A DNA stretch of 64,000 nucleotides, from contig NZ_MTZV01000004.1 of assembly GCF_002362315.1 (NCBI RefSeq), positions 496,001 through 560,000 of the forward strand, in the 5' to 3' direction. The notes under the pieces are model-generated. The model saw nothing but the letters and a program-made list of their open reading frames with translations, was not told the DNA's origin and ran no database searches. Shown one piece after another: positions 17,571-26,182 of the stretch (positions within the stretch are counted from its first letter, which is position 1; each line of letters begins with the position of its first letter). This DNA is from Paraburkholderia acidicola. GTDB lineage: Bacteria; Pseudomonadota; Gammaproteobacteria; Burkholderiales; Burkholderiaceae. Made by a program: the position numbers and the translations under genes.

Positions 17571-19024
17571 GGCGCCTCCGTGCCATTCGCATGGACATCC
17601 TCGCCCACGCTCACCGCGAGCGCGAGATTCAGCCGCGTGAGGATTTCCTCGATCTGCGCATCGGTGATGACGAGCGGCGGCAGCATCCGCAGCACAGCGC
17701 CGTGACGACCACCGGTCTCGATGATCATCCCCTGTTGCAAACACTCGCGTTTGATGCGCTTCGCGAGCGCGCCGTCGGCCGGCGGCAGACCGCGCGCATC
17801 GCGAGGGCCAGTCGGATCGACGATCTCGACACCGAGCATCAGACCGCGACCGCGCACATCGCCGATGCAGGCGAAGCGCTGTTGCAAAGCCTCGAGCCCG
17901 GCGCGCAACTTCGCACCGAGTCGCGCGGCGGCGGCCGGCAAATCGTGTTCACGCAGATACCGCAGCGTTGCCGCGCCGGACACCAGCGCAATCTGATTGC
18001 CGCGGAACGTGCCCGCGTGCGCGCCCGGATTCCACGTGTCGTATTGCTTGTGATACGCGATCAGTGCGAGCGGAAACCCACCACCGACCGCTTTCGACAT
18101 CACGATCGCATCCGGCACGATGCCCGCGTGTTCGTGCGCAAACATCGTTCCGGTGCGGCCAAAGCCGGTCTGCACTTCGTCGATCACGAGCGGGATTGCG
18201 TGACGCTCCGCCAGCGCGGCGAGCCCTTTCAGCCACGCGGCGCTGGCGGGAATGCAACCGCCCTCGCCCTGCACCGCCTCGAGAATGATCAGCGCGGGCT
18301 TCGTGATCCCGCTTTCAGGATCGGCGAGGAGATGATCGATATACGACAACGACAGCATGTCGCTCGCGTCGCCGCCGACACCGAACGGACAGCGATACGC
18401 ATTCGGATACGGCAGAAAGAACACTTCGGCCATATGCCCCGACACGGCCTGCTTCGGCGCGGCGTTGCCCATCAAACTCATCGCGCCCATCGTCATGCCG
18501 TGGTACGCGCCATGAAACGCCAGCACTGAACGGCGTCCGGTCGCGGTCTTGAACAGCTTGATCACCGCTTCGACCGCATCGGCGCCGCTCGGACCGCAGA
18601 ACTGCACTTTCGCGTTTGCGGCAAACGCAGGCGGCAACACGCGATACAGCTCGTCGACGAACGCGGCCTTCGCCGGCGTGGCAATGTCGAGCCCCTGCAG
18701 AATGTGACCAGACGCAAGGAATCGATTCACCCGATCCATCACATACGGATGATTGTGTCCGAGCGGCAGCGCGCCAGCGCATGCGAGGCAGTCGAGATAG
18801 CGACGCCCTTCGCTGTCGTGGACCACGGCAAGTTCGCCGCGCGTGAGTACGCGGTCGATCGTGCGCGCGTAGGTACGCGCATTCGATTCGCGCTCGGCCA
18901 GCGACGTCAACGTTGCAAGCGGATCGATGAGTGGGTCGGCGAGTGGATCGCGATATGCGCCGTCCGGTTCGGGCGCGCGCATCGGGATCGCCTGTCGTGC
19001 GCTTTCGAAGCGATGTTCAAGCAT
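17567..19024 (-). CDS. L-2,4-diaminobutyrate:2-oxoglutarate transaminase family protein
   Basis: PLP aminotransferase of 485 residues, class III. ESNARTYAR, LDCLACAGALPLGHNHP, VQFCGPSGADAVEAVIKL, FHGAYHGMTMGAMSLMG and YRCPFGVGG are hallmarks of diaminobutyrate aminotransferases (DAT). VIDEVQTGFGRTG holds the PLP Asp and SKAVGGGFPLAL the Schiff-base Lys, near residue 300. DAT makes L-2,4-diaminobutyrate from aspartate semialdehyde and glutamate. The start at 19024 follows AGGAG; it overlaps the Rieske gene by 8 bases and the N-hydroxylase by 4. There is no diaminobutyrate decarboxylase, so the diamino acid itself may be the N-hydroxylase substrate. Confidence 0.88.
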   Translation of the reverse strand: MLEHRFESARQAIPMRAPEPDGAYRDPLADPLIDPLATLTSLAERESNARTYARTIDRVLTRGELAVVHDSEGRRYLDCLACAGALPLGHNHPYVMDRVNRFLASGHILQGLDIATPAKAAFVDELYRVLPPAFAANAKVQFCGPSGADAVEAVIKLFKTATGRRSVLAFHGAYHGMTMGAMSLMGNAAPKQAVSGHMAEVFFLPYPNAYRCPFGVGGDASDMLSLSYIDHLLADPESGITKPALIILEAVQGEGGCIPASAAWLKGLAALAERHAIPLVIDEVQTGFGRTGTMFAHEHAGIVPDAIVMSKAVGGGFPLALIAYHKQYDTWNPGAHAGTFRGNQIALVSGAATLRYLREHDLPAAAARLGAKLRAGLEALQQRFACIGDVRGRGLMLGVEIVDPTGPRDARGLPPADGALAKRIKRECLQQGMIIETGGRHGAVLRMLPPLVITDAQIEEILTRLNLALAVSVGEDVHANGTEAP

Positions 19025-20072
19025 AGGAAGTGCTCCTCGATGGTTCGTTCTCCGCCGACGGAGTCGAGCCTGCTGCCGACGCAGCTTCACCCAGACTCTT
19101 CAACCAGCGGCGGTATTCGACGGCAAGCCGGTCGCTGCGCACGTGCATTTCTTCGCGCAGATCGAGTGGCAGGCGGTACGGCCGTTGCGATTCGACGATC
19201 CGGCGGTCCTGTTCGAACACCCGATCCTGGCGATCGAGAATCTGCGCTTCAGTCAGGTCCGCGCCGAAGTTGATCGCGACGATCAGGTACAGCACGGTCT
19301 CGTCCTCGTCAGCGGGTGTCGCGTTCAGGAATGTGCAGAAGCGCTCGGTCACACCGGTCTTCTTCGTGAAGTAGGCGGTGGTCGGCTGAAATACGTGGTA
19401 CGTGTAGTGCGCGGTGACCGGAATGCCGCGATGATCACCGTAGGGCTGGAATACCGTGATTTCCGACGTTCTCAGCCCTTGCGGGTCCTTGAACACTTCG
19501 TAGTCATCGATCGGATCGGGGTTGTCGGGGTCACCGTTCAGGTTGGCATGCACGAACGGAAAATGCGACGCATCGAGAAAATTCTCGACCGAGCGCAACG
19601 CGTTCGCGCGATAACGGTAAGGGCCCGCAAACACTTTGCGAAAGGCCGGGTTGTCCCATTCGGGAAATACCGGCACGTCGCTTTCCGGCCGACCGAGGCT
19701 CACCCAGACCAGACCGTAGCGCACCGTGGCGTGATAGACGGCCACGAGCCGCTGTGCCGGCGGTTCCTGATTCGGATGGGCCGGTACCTTCACGCACCGG
19801 CCCGCATCCGAATAGCGCCAGCCGTGATACGGACATTCAATCTCGCCGTTGCGCACACAGCCGAGCGACAGCTTCGCACCGCGGTGCCCACAGTAGTCTT
19901 TCCATGCGTTGATGCCGGTCGGTCCGCGCCACAACACTAGGTCCTCACCTAGCAGTCGCACTGCGAGCGGCGTGTCGGCGCCGACCTCGTCTTCGCGCGC
20001 GACGACATGCCATTGATTGCGCAACGCCTTGTAGTCAAGGCCATCGCGATCCCATTTGCCGCTATAGATCAT
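19017..20072 (-). CDS. Rieske non-haem iron oxygenase, alpha subunit
   Basis: Oxygenase of 351 residues. The Rieske [2Fe-2S] ligands are Cys61 and His63 (CGHRGAKLSLG) and Cys80 and His83 (CPYHGWRY). The mononuclear iron site is in ENFLDASHFPFVH (Asp167 bridge; His170 and His175), with an acidic third ligand expected near residue 300. The family mono- or dihydroxylates rings or demethylates and oxidises N-compounds, with electrons from a separate reductase, which is not encoded nearby. GGAGAGA precedes the start. It lies 18 bases after the HpaB-like stop and overlaps the transaminase. Likely a tailoring enzyme of the cluster. Confidence 0.9.
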   Translation of the reverse strand: MIYSGKWDRDGLDYKALRNQWHVVAREDEVGADTPLAVRLLGEDLVLWRGPTGINAWKDYCGHRGAKLSLGCVRNGEIECPYHGWRYSDAGRCVKVPAHPNQEPPAQRLVAVYHATVRYGLVWVSLGRPESDVPVFPEWDNPAFRKVFAGPYRYRANALRSVENFLDASHFPFVHANLNGDPDNPDPIDDYEVFKDPQGLRTSEITVFQPYGDHRGIPVTAHYTYHVFQPTTAYFTKKTGVTERFCTFLNATPADEDETVLYLIVAINFGADLTEAQILDRQDRVFEQDRRIVESQRPYRLPLDLREEMHVRSDRLAVEYRRWLKSLGEAASAAGSTPSAENEPSRSTSYA

Positions 20073-20090
20073 GATTCGGTCTCTCCGTAT

Positions 20091-21665
20091 TCAGGCGATC
20101 AGACTGCTTTCGCGCTTTCCTTCGCCCAGTCCGTCGAACTGCCACACCGGATTGCGCCAGCCGTCGATGCCGTAGTCGGACAGGCATTGATCGACGAGCG
20201 CCTTGCACTGATCGATCGCACCGCTCGACGTCGAATGGTTGAGCATGTCGATGCGCACCTGTTCGTTATTGCCCGCGTAGTTGTGCTCGTAAAGCTCGTG
20301 GCGCCCACCGAACTCGCTGCCGATCGCATCCCACAGCAGCTTGACGAGCTTCAGTCGCGTCTCGGCGTCCGAATCCGTGCCCTGGAAATACGTATCGATG
20401 AGCCCGCGCAGCTCCGGGTTTTGCATGTCCGCATAGCTCGCCACCTGCATGATCGGCGAGCCGCCCAGGATCGTGTCGAAGATCGGCTTGATCTGCGACA
20501 TGACCTGCGCGCCGAAGTAGCGCACCGTCGCCGCGGCTTCGAGCCGCGGCACCACTGAACCATCGCGGCGCGTTTCCGGGGCGATGCACATCGCCTCGGT
20601 CAGCTCCCACATCGCGTTGCGCCAGCCGACTACTTCGGCAACCTTCGTGCGCACACCGCGGAATTCATACGTGCCGTTCGATTCGAGCAGCTTGATCAGT
20701 ACGCCGCACAGGAAATCGAGCTTGACCGCGAGACGCGTGCCCGACTGCAGCGGATAGCGATTGAGAAAACCCGAGGCGGAATAGAAACTGCGTGCTTTTG
20801 GCACGTTACGGTAGATCAGCAGGTTTTCCCACGGCACGAATACGCCGTCGAAAATCAGCACCGAGTCGTTCTCGTCGAAGCGGCTCGACAGCGGGTTGTC
20901 GAATGGACTCAGTGCGGAGGCTTCGAACGAACGCCGGCAAACGATCTTCAGATTCGGCGCGTTCATCGGCATGATGAAACACAGCGCGAAGTCTTCCTCG
21001 CGATTCTCGGTATATTGCGTCGCGCTGTTCTGCGCCACGAAGGTTGCGTTCGACAGCGCAGCACTCGTCCCCACCATCTTCGCGCCGCGCACGATGATGC
21101 CGTCGTCGCGCTCCTTCTCGACGTGCAGATAGATATCGCGCATGCTGTCGATCGTCTTCGCGCGGCCCACGGGAGGATTCGCCAGCACGTGATTCATGAA
21201 CAGCACATTGCGCGCGGTCTTCTCGTACCAGCGCAGCGCGTTGCTGCGAAACGGATCGTAGAAATCCGGGTCCGACAGCAGCGTGGCCGTGAAGCCCGCC
21301 TTGTAGTCGGGCGTGCGGCCCATGAAACCGTAGGACATACGCGACCAGTGCGCGATGGCGGCACGTGCCTTCAGCAGATCGTCGGATGAACGGGCCGGTG
21401 TGAAATAGCGGTGCGTGCGATATCCGTGTGGATCGATCGTGGTCAGGATGTCGCGCGACTCGGGCGCATGCAGCGCGCCGTACAGACGCGCAACGGATTG
21501 CGCGCTGTTGCGAAACGCCGGATGCGTCGTCACCGAGCGCACTTTCTCGCCGTAGATAAAGACTTCACGGCCGTCGTCGATGCTGGCGAGGTAGTCGTCG
21601 GCAGTGAACATGTCGTTTTTCTCCGCGATTTCCAGCTTCAATGCGGCAGATACACTTTTACTCAT
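20091..21665 (-). CDS. 4-hydroxyphenylacetate 3-hydroxylase-family (HpaB/PvcC) flavin monooxygenase
   Basis: Two-component FADH2-dependent monooxygenase of 524 residues, the normal family size. Typical segments are TADDYLASIDDGREVFIYGEKV at the N-terminus, THRYFTPARSSDDLLKAR, MSYGFMGRTPDYKAGF and DGVFVPWENLLIYRN. The family hydroxylates phenols and also tailors natural products (PvcC). No HpaC-type flavin reductase is present, so FADH2 must come from elsewhere. The start at 21665 follows GGAGAAG; the in-frame ATG at 21677 would lie upstream of that ribosome site. It follows the exporter gene by 76 bases. Confidence 0.88.
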   Translation of the reverse strand: MSKSVSAALKLEIAEKNDMFTADDYLASIDDGREVFIYGEKVRSVTTHPAFRNSAQSVARLYGALHAPESRDILTTIDPHGYRTHRYFTPARSSDDLLKARAAIAHWSRMSYGFMGRTPDYKAGFTATLLSDPDFYDPFRSNALRWYEKTARNVLFMNHVLANPPVGRAKTIDSMRDIYLHVEKERDDGIIVRGAKMVGTSAALSNATFVAQNSATQYTENREEDFALCFIMPMNAPNLKIVCRRSFEASALSPFDNPLSSRFDENDSVLIFDGVFVPWENLLIYRNVPKARSFYSASGFLNRYPLQSGTRLAVKLDFLCGVLIKLLESNGTYEFRGVRTKVAEVVGWRNAMWELTEAMCIAPETRRDGSVVPRLEAAATVRYFGAQVMSQIKPIFDTILGGSPIMQVASYADMQNPELRGLIDTYFQGTDSDAETRLKLVKLLWDAIGSEFGGRHELYEHNYAGNNEQVRIDMLNHSTSSGAIDQCKALVDQCLSDYGIDGWRNPVWQFDGLGEGKRESSLIA

Positions 21666-21741
21666 GTGCTTCTCCAATGGGGCTAAGCCTCTAAGGCGAT
21701 GTACGGTGTTGCAGCGAATGCGGATGAAATGCGTGAGTGAC

Positions 21742-22488
21742 TTACGAGAAGTACCGGACCAGCAGGAACACGCCCGATACCAGAATCACGATGTTGACGA
21801 GCCGGATGAACTGCTCGCGCGTCAGCTTCAGGGTGATGCGGCGGCCAACCCACACGCCGACCAGCATGCTCGGCGCAAGCAGCGCGGCGAGCAGCAACAG
21901 GTTTCTGTCGGCATAGACACCGGCGGCGAGAAAGATCAGCAAACGCGTCAGCGTCGACAGACCGATCAACGTGGTTTGCGTCACACGGATGTGTTCCTTG
22001 CTGTCGAGCCGGCTTTGCAGATAGATCGCGTAGATGAAACCGCCACTGCCGAACAGCGCGCTAAACACACCGCCGACAAGACCGAACGGCACCGAGAGCG
22101 CCGGACCGAATTTCGCCATGGGCTTGTAGCCGCTCAGCGAATACATCGAATAGCCGATCACGAAGATGCCGAGCAGCAGCAACAGCACGTCGGGTTTGGT
22201 GAACAACAGGATCAGCGCACCGATACCACTGCCGACAATCATCAACGGCACCAGCCGCTTTAGTTCGCTGAACTCTGCCTTGCGGCCGTCGCGAGCGAGA
22301 TTGGTGGTGGCCGCAAAGAAGTCGAGTAGCGCGAGCAGCGGCACGATGTGCGAGACCGGCATGAACTGCGCTAGCAGCGGACTCGCCACCAGCGCCGTGC
22401 CGAATCCGGCAATACCGAACACGACATACGATATTGCAACACCCAACCAGATAATTGACAGATGCGATACGCTCAGATGGCTCAGCAC
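21742..22488 (-). CDS. TauE/SafE-family membrane exporter
   Basis: Inner-membrane protein of 248 residues with about eight hydrophobic segments and the two glycine-rich repeats of the TauE/SafE family (GIAGFGTALVASPLLAQF near residue 26; GGVFSALFGSGGFIYAIYL in the second half). Relatives export sulfite, sulfoacetate or other organic anions. Start codon is GTG at 22488, supported by AAGGAAG seven bases upstream. It is the first gene of the putative N-N heterocycle operon and is divergent from the LysR gene, so it is a candidate product exporter. Confidence 0.85.
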   Translation of the reverse strand: MLSHLSVSHLSIIWLGVAISYVVFGIAGFGTALVASPLLAQFMPVSHIVPLLALLDFFAATTNLARDGRKAEFSELKRLVPLMIVGSGIGALILLFTKPDVLLLLLGIFVIGYSMYSLSGYKPMAKFGPALSVPFGLVGGVFSALFGSGGFIYAIYLQSRLDSKEHIRVTQTTLIGLSTLTRLLIFLAAGVYADRNLLLLAALLAPSMLVGVWVGRRITLKLTREQFIRLVNIVILVSGVFLLVRYFS

Positions 22489-22808
22489 GAATTTTCTTCC
22501 TTGTTTCTAACAAAGGAACGACGATCTGCGGCGGTCGTTTTTTTAAATTTCGATTTGAGTGGACGCACGATACCGGCAGCACTAGCGGGATTCGCTAACG
22601 CAGTTCGCTAATCGTGTAGTAGTCCCGTCCTTTCCCGAATCCCCGTCTAGCCCGTGGTCCGCTCCTGCGGCATTCGTGCAGCTAGTGGCACGAAGGCAAT
22701 GGTCTCAAGTGTCTTGCGCGTTTTAGTTCTGGCAAATCAATATATCGATGCGTTCTGGGATTGACCAATATAAAATACGCAATCAAGTATCTAAAAAAGG
22801 CATGGACG
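22489..22808. promoter_or_regulatory. divergent LysR/operon control region with dyad and direct repeats
   Basis: 320 bases between the TauE and LysR starts. A 15-bp dyad TAGCG-N5-CGCTA lies at 22583-22597, and TTCGCTAA occurs twice as a direct repeat, at 22591-22598 and 22604-22611 (period 13). Dyads of this size with a nearby repeat are typical of LysR-regulator sites. TTGACC at 22761-22766 is the only good -35-like hexamer towards LysR, with no clear -10. The region is AT-rich from 22735 to 22800. Confidence 0.55.
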
Positions 22809-23696
22809 ATGGTGTCGATGCGACAACTACGCTACTTCGTAGAAATCGTCGAAGCGGGGAGCTACAGTCTGGCTGCCGAGCGGCTGTTCATTTCACAGTC
22901 GGCACTCAGCCGTCAGGTGAAAGAACTCGAGGTCGCCGCGCAGGTGCAACTGCTCACACGCAACGCGCGCCACTTCGAACTCACGCTAGCGGGCAAGACC
23001 TTCTACGACGGCGCCAAACGGTTGCTGTTCAATCTGAACGAAACCCTCGTGCAGACGCGCCATGCGGAGCGCGGCGAACACGGCGTGATCCGCGTGCTGC
23101 ACTCCAGCTCCGTACCGTTCGCGAGCCCGCTGATCGAGCGGATCAACGCGTATTTGCTGAGCTACGAAGGCACCTCGCTCGAAATCTCGCAGATGTCGTC
23201 GGAACATCAAGGCCAGCAGATCGAGGAAGGCCGCAGCGACATCGGCTTCGTGCGGCTGCCGGTCCATGTGAGATTCCCAAGCGTGCGGATCGAAGAGCTA
23301 TACACCGAGCAGTTGATGCTCGCGGTGCCGCTGACGCATCCGCTAAGCGGTGCGGACGAAGTCGCGGTGTCGGCGTTGCGGGAAGCGTCGTTCGTGTCGT
23401 TGCCGCATGGCGAACGCGGCGGTCTGAGCTATCGCGTCGCGGAGCTATGCATGCGCAACGGCTTCTTTCCGGGCGCAGCGCGCGCAACCTCGCGCAAGAC
23501 CACGCAACTGAGCCTCGTCGAAGCCGGCTTCGGGGTTGCGCTGGTGCCCGCCAGCATGCGCGCCATCGCGCCGCACGGCGTGCGCTTCATTCCGCTCATC
23601 GGCACCGACAATGCGACCTCGGTTGCGATGCTGTACCGGCGCGGTGCCTCGTCGCTGGTCGACGGTTTTGCCGACGCGTTGCGCAGTACGGCGTGA
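22809..23696 (+). CDS. LysR-type transcriptional regulator, likely controlling the N-N cluster
   Basis: LysR-family regulator of 295 residues. The winged helix-turn-helix is at the N-terminus (MRQLRYFVEIVEAGSYSLAA, then SQSALSRQVKELE), followed by a substrate-binding-type effector domain with SDIGFVRLPV and LVEAGFGVALVPASM. Its closest style is the CatR/BenM-like group. Several in-frame ATGs exist; 22809 has an AAAGG-type ribosome site and is preferred over 22761. It is divergent from the ten-gene operon, the standard layout for a LysR activator and its target. Confidence 0.88.
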   Translation: MVSMRQLRYFVEIVEAGSYSLAAERLFISQSALSRQVKELEVAAQVQLLTRNARHFELTLAGKTFYDGAKRLLFNLNETLVQTRHAERGEHGVIRVLHSSSVPFASPLIERINAYLLSYEGTSLEISQMSSEHQGQQIEEGRSDIGFVRLPVHVRFPSVRIEELYTEQLMLAVPLTHPLSGADEVAVSALREASFVSLPHGERGGLSYRVAELCMRNGFFPGAARATSRKTTQLSLVEAGFGVALVPASMRAIAPHGVRFIPLIGTDNATSVAMLYRRGASSLVDGFADALRSTA

Positions 23697-23732
23697 GGCG
23701 GATGGTGGAGCAGGTTCGGCTTTGAAGTTTCT

Positions 23733-23751
23733 TATGTCATCCGATGACATA
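23733..23751. promoter_or_regulatory. 19-bp perfect palindrome, GntR-type operator candidate
   Basis: TATGTCATCCGATGACATA is a perfect palindrome around a 3-base centre (CCG). Such ATGTCAT...ATGACAT sites resemble operators of FCD-type GntR regulators. It lies 159 bases upstream of the NTF2-like start. No GntR gene is in the window, so the regulator would act from elsewhere. Confidence 0.5.
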
Positions 23752-23840
23752 CGTTAACTTTGCTCACCTTCAGACGAAATCGTGTGATTGGCGAGGGTTA
23801 ACGAGTATCAATTCGCCAGAAACTCTACGTGATAATCGTG

Positions 23841-23858
23841 ATGTCATCTGACGACGTA
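23841..23858. promoter_or_regulatory. second, imperfect copy of the palindromic operator
   Basis: ATGTCATCTGACGACGTA repeats the left half of the palindrome at 23733 exactly and its right half imperfectly. It is about 108 bases downstream of the first and 52 bases before the NTF2-like start codon. Two spaced sites suggest cooperative or looping repression of this gene. Confidence 0.4.
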
Positions 23859-23909
23859 TTTCACTCCGTCGTCAGCCGCCCATCGCCCTCGATCACAAGG
23901 AGTTCATCC

Positions 23910-24338
23910 ATGAAGAAATTCGTGTTGTCTGTCGCGGCCAGTCTGCTGCTCGCGTCCAGCGCGTTTGCCAGCACCGCCGATGAAAGCGCGGTCAACGACG
24001 CGATGCAGCGCCTGAGCGCGGCGATGACTGCCGCCGACGCACAACAGATGAAGGACCTGACCGCCGACACACTGTCGTACGGACACTCCAATGGACTCGT
24101 GCAGAACCAGACGGAATTCGTCACGACGATTGCGAGCGGACAAACGAAGTATCGACGGATCGATCTGACGCAAACCGTGACCACCGTCACCGGTGATTCC
24201 GCGGTGATGCGCGATCACTTCACCGGTACGGTCGTCGAGCCTGACGGCAAGGTGAACGATGTCGCTCTCAACGTCCTGCTCGTGTGGCAGAAGCAGCACG
24301 GCGCATGGAAGCTGCTGGCGCGCCAGGCGTTTCATTGA
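23910..24338 (+). CDS. exported NTF2-like (DUF4440-type) protein
   Basis: Protein of 142 residues with a signal peptide (MKKFVLSVAASLLLASSAFAS) and then an SnoaL/NTF2-like domain: VNDAMQRLSAAMTAADAQQMKDLTADTLSYGHSNG and a final LVWQKQHGAWKLLARQAFH, typical of the DUF4440 fold. AAGGAG at 23897-23902 fixes the start. The fold binds small ligands in a cone-shaped pocket; periplasmic function is unknown. Two GntR-type palindromes upstream suggest control by a metabolite. It converges with the molybdate transporter gene. Confidence 0.85.
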   Translation: MKKFVLSVAASLLLASSAFASTADESAVNDAMQRLSAAMTAADAQQMKDLTADTLSYGHSNGLVQNQTEFVTTIASGQTKYRRIDLTQTVTTVTGDSAVMRDHFTGTVVEPDGKVNDVALNVLLVWQKQHGAWKLLARQAFH

Positions 24339-24343
24339 CGTCG

Positions 24344-26182
24344 CTACGCGCGATATCTCCACACTGAGACCCCAGCTGGATCGACGGCAAACTGGCAGCG
24401 GTCGTTTTCGTGCCGGCCGTCGTCCTCGTTGGCAAACTCGAGGCAGATGTTTCCCACGTTCACGCTGACGTAGCGCTCGCCGTGCCGCAACCCGACCGCG
24501 CCGATCGTGCCCACGTGTACGCCGTTCGGCGACGGCACGATGGCGTGCGACGACACCCGCCACATCACTTCGCAGCCCGATGGAATCGAACGGTCCGCTG
24601 TTTCCAGTACGAATCCGCTGCTGTCAACTTCGATCTGCCCCGGCGCCTTGATCACGCCCTGGCCGACGTTGTGCAGGCCGAGTAGATCGGCGACACGCAT
24701 CGTGGCCGGCTGCTCGAAAACCTGTTCGACCGGACCGCTTTGCAGCACGCGTCCGTGTTCGATCACGAGCACTTCGTCGGCGAGTAGCGCGGCCTCGTCG
24801 GGATCGTGCGTCACGATGACGGTGACCGCGGAAATTTCGCGCTGCAGATCGCGCAACGATTGCTGCAAGCGCCGCCGCCGCGGTGTATCGAGCGCCGCGA
24901 ACGGTTCGTCGAATAGCAGCAGCTGGTTGTGACGCGTGAGCGCGCGAGCCAGCGCAACACGCTGCCGTTGACCGAATGACAACTGATGCGGCAAACGATC
25001 GACGAGCGCGGCAAGACCGAGATGGTCGAGCCAGTACTGGGCGCTGGCTGCATCGGCATCGATGGGAAACGCGAGTTGCTGCGCAACCGTCATATGTGGA
25101 AACAGGCCGTAGTCCTGCGGCATATAACCGATCTGACGTCGCTCGGGTGGCAGCGCATGGAGATCGATTCCGCCGAGCGTCACCGCACAATCCACATTCG
25201 GCTCCAGCCCGGCGATCAGACGTAGCGCCATCGATTTTCCCGAGCCGGACGGACCGATGATCGCGAGCCGTCGTGTCGACGGCGCCCACGCGATGTCGAG
25301 ACTGAACGCGCCAAGCTGTCTGGCTAGCTGCACGGCAAGCCGCAGGTCAGGCGCGGTGCTCGTGGTTGTTGAAGTTGCCGCGATGACAGGCGGTTCGTCG
25401 CCGTTGTCCGTCTTGACGAGTGTGCCTGCGCGATTGCCGCGGCTATAGATCGACAGTGCGGCGCACACCAATGCGATGGCCAACGTAGGGAGCAGCAGCG
25501 GCATCATCGCCGGCAAGCCCTGACCACCGAACACGACATAGGTGTAGACCGGCAACGAATATGGATGATAGGCAACCATCACGGTCGCGCCGAATTCGCC
25601 GAATGCACGTAACCACGCGAGCGCGAGACCGGCGCGTATTGCCGGCCATGCAACCGGCAGCATCACGCGAAAGAAACGGCTGCCTGCGTGATGGCCAAGC
25701 GTCGCGGCGACATCGTCGAACACCGGATCGACCGCGGCGAATGCCGAACGCGCCGCGACGATCAGGAACGGCGCGGCGACAAAGGTTTCAGCGAGGACGA
25801 TGCCGGCAAACGAATCGGTCAGCGTGCCGCCGAACACACGCCCGATCCAGCTATACGGCCCGAGCAGAAACAGCAGCAATACACCGCTCGTGAGCGGTGG
25901 CAAGGCGAGCGGTAGTTGCACCACGAAACCGAGCAACGCGGTCCAGCGCGACGACGAACGCGCGAGCCAGTAACCGAGTGGCACACCGCCCGCGAGAATG
26001 ATCAGCGCCGCGACGCTCGCACTGGCCGCCGACACACCGACGGCCGACCACGTCGCCCGCCAGTCGACGCCCGCCCAGTCCGCGTGACCGATCTGCGGAA
26101 TGCTCGCGAGAAACGGCGCGCACAGATACACCGCGAGCAGCGCGGCAAGCCACAGCAAGGGCCGCGGCGCGGAACGCATCAT
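24344..26182 (-). CDS. molybdate/tungstate ABC transporter, fused permease-ATPase (ModB-ModC)
   Basis: Single protein of 612 residues joining two usual subunits. Residues 1-250 are the permease with about six membrane segments; the EAA-type loop is AATLGHHAGSRFFRVMLPVAWPAI. A polar linker (about 255-285) leads to the ATPase: Walker A IIGPSGSGKS, Q-loop MPQDYGLFPHMT, signature LSFGQRQRVALARAL, Walker B LLLFDEPFAALD and the switch His of TVIVTHD. A C-terminal TOBE-like oxyanion-sensing segment ends the protein. Its start overlaps the binding-protein stop (ATGA), so they form one operon. Fusion is genuine: one uninterrupted frame. Confidence 0.88.
   Translation of the reverse strand: MMRSAPRPLLWLAALLAVYLCAPFLASIPQIGHADWAGVDWRATWSAVGVSAASASVAALIILAGGVPLGYWLARSSSRWTALLGFVVQLPLALPPLTSGVLLLFLLGPYSWIGRVFGGTLTDSFAGIVLAETFVAAPFLIVAARSAFAAVDPVFDDVAATLGHHAGSRFFRVMLPVAWPAIRAGLALAWLRAFGEFGATVMVAYHPYSLPVYTYVVFGGQGLPAMMPLLLPTLAIALVCAALSIYSRGNRAGTLVKTDNGDEPPVIAATSTTTSTAPDLRLAVQLARQLGAFSLDIAWAPSTRRLAIIGPSGSGKSMALRLIAGLEPNVDCAVTLGGIDLHALPPERRQIGYMPQDYGLFPHMTVAQQLAFPIDADAASAQYWLDHLGLAALVDRLPHQLSFGQRQRVALARALTRHNQLLLFDEPFAALDTPRRRRLQQSLRDLQREISAVTVIVTHDPDEAALLADEVLVIEHGRVLQSGPVEQVFEQPATMRVADLLGLHNVGQGVIKAPGQIEVDSSGFVLETADRSIPSGCEVMWRVSSHAIVPSPNGVHVGTIGAVGLRHGERYVSVNVGNICLEFANEDDGRHENDRCQFAVDPAGVSVWRYRA

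Noticed and set aside
16188..19024. Hydroxamate siderophore locus
   Set aside because: N-hydroxylase and DAT could indicate one, but no NRPS, IucA/IucC synthetase, acyltransferase, TonB receptor or Fur-like box was seen in the region.
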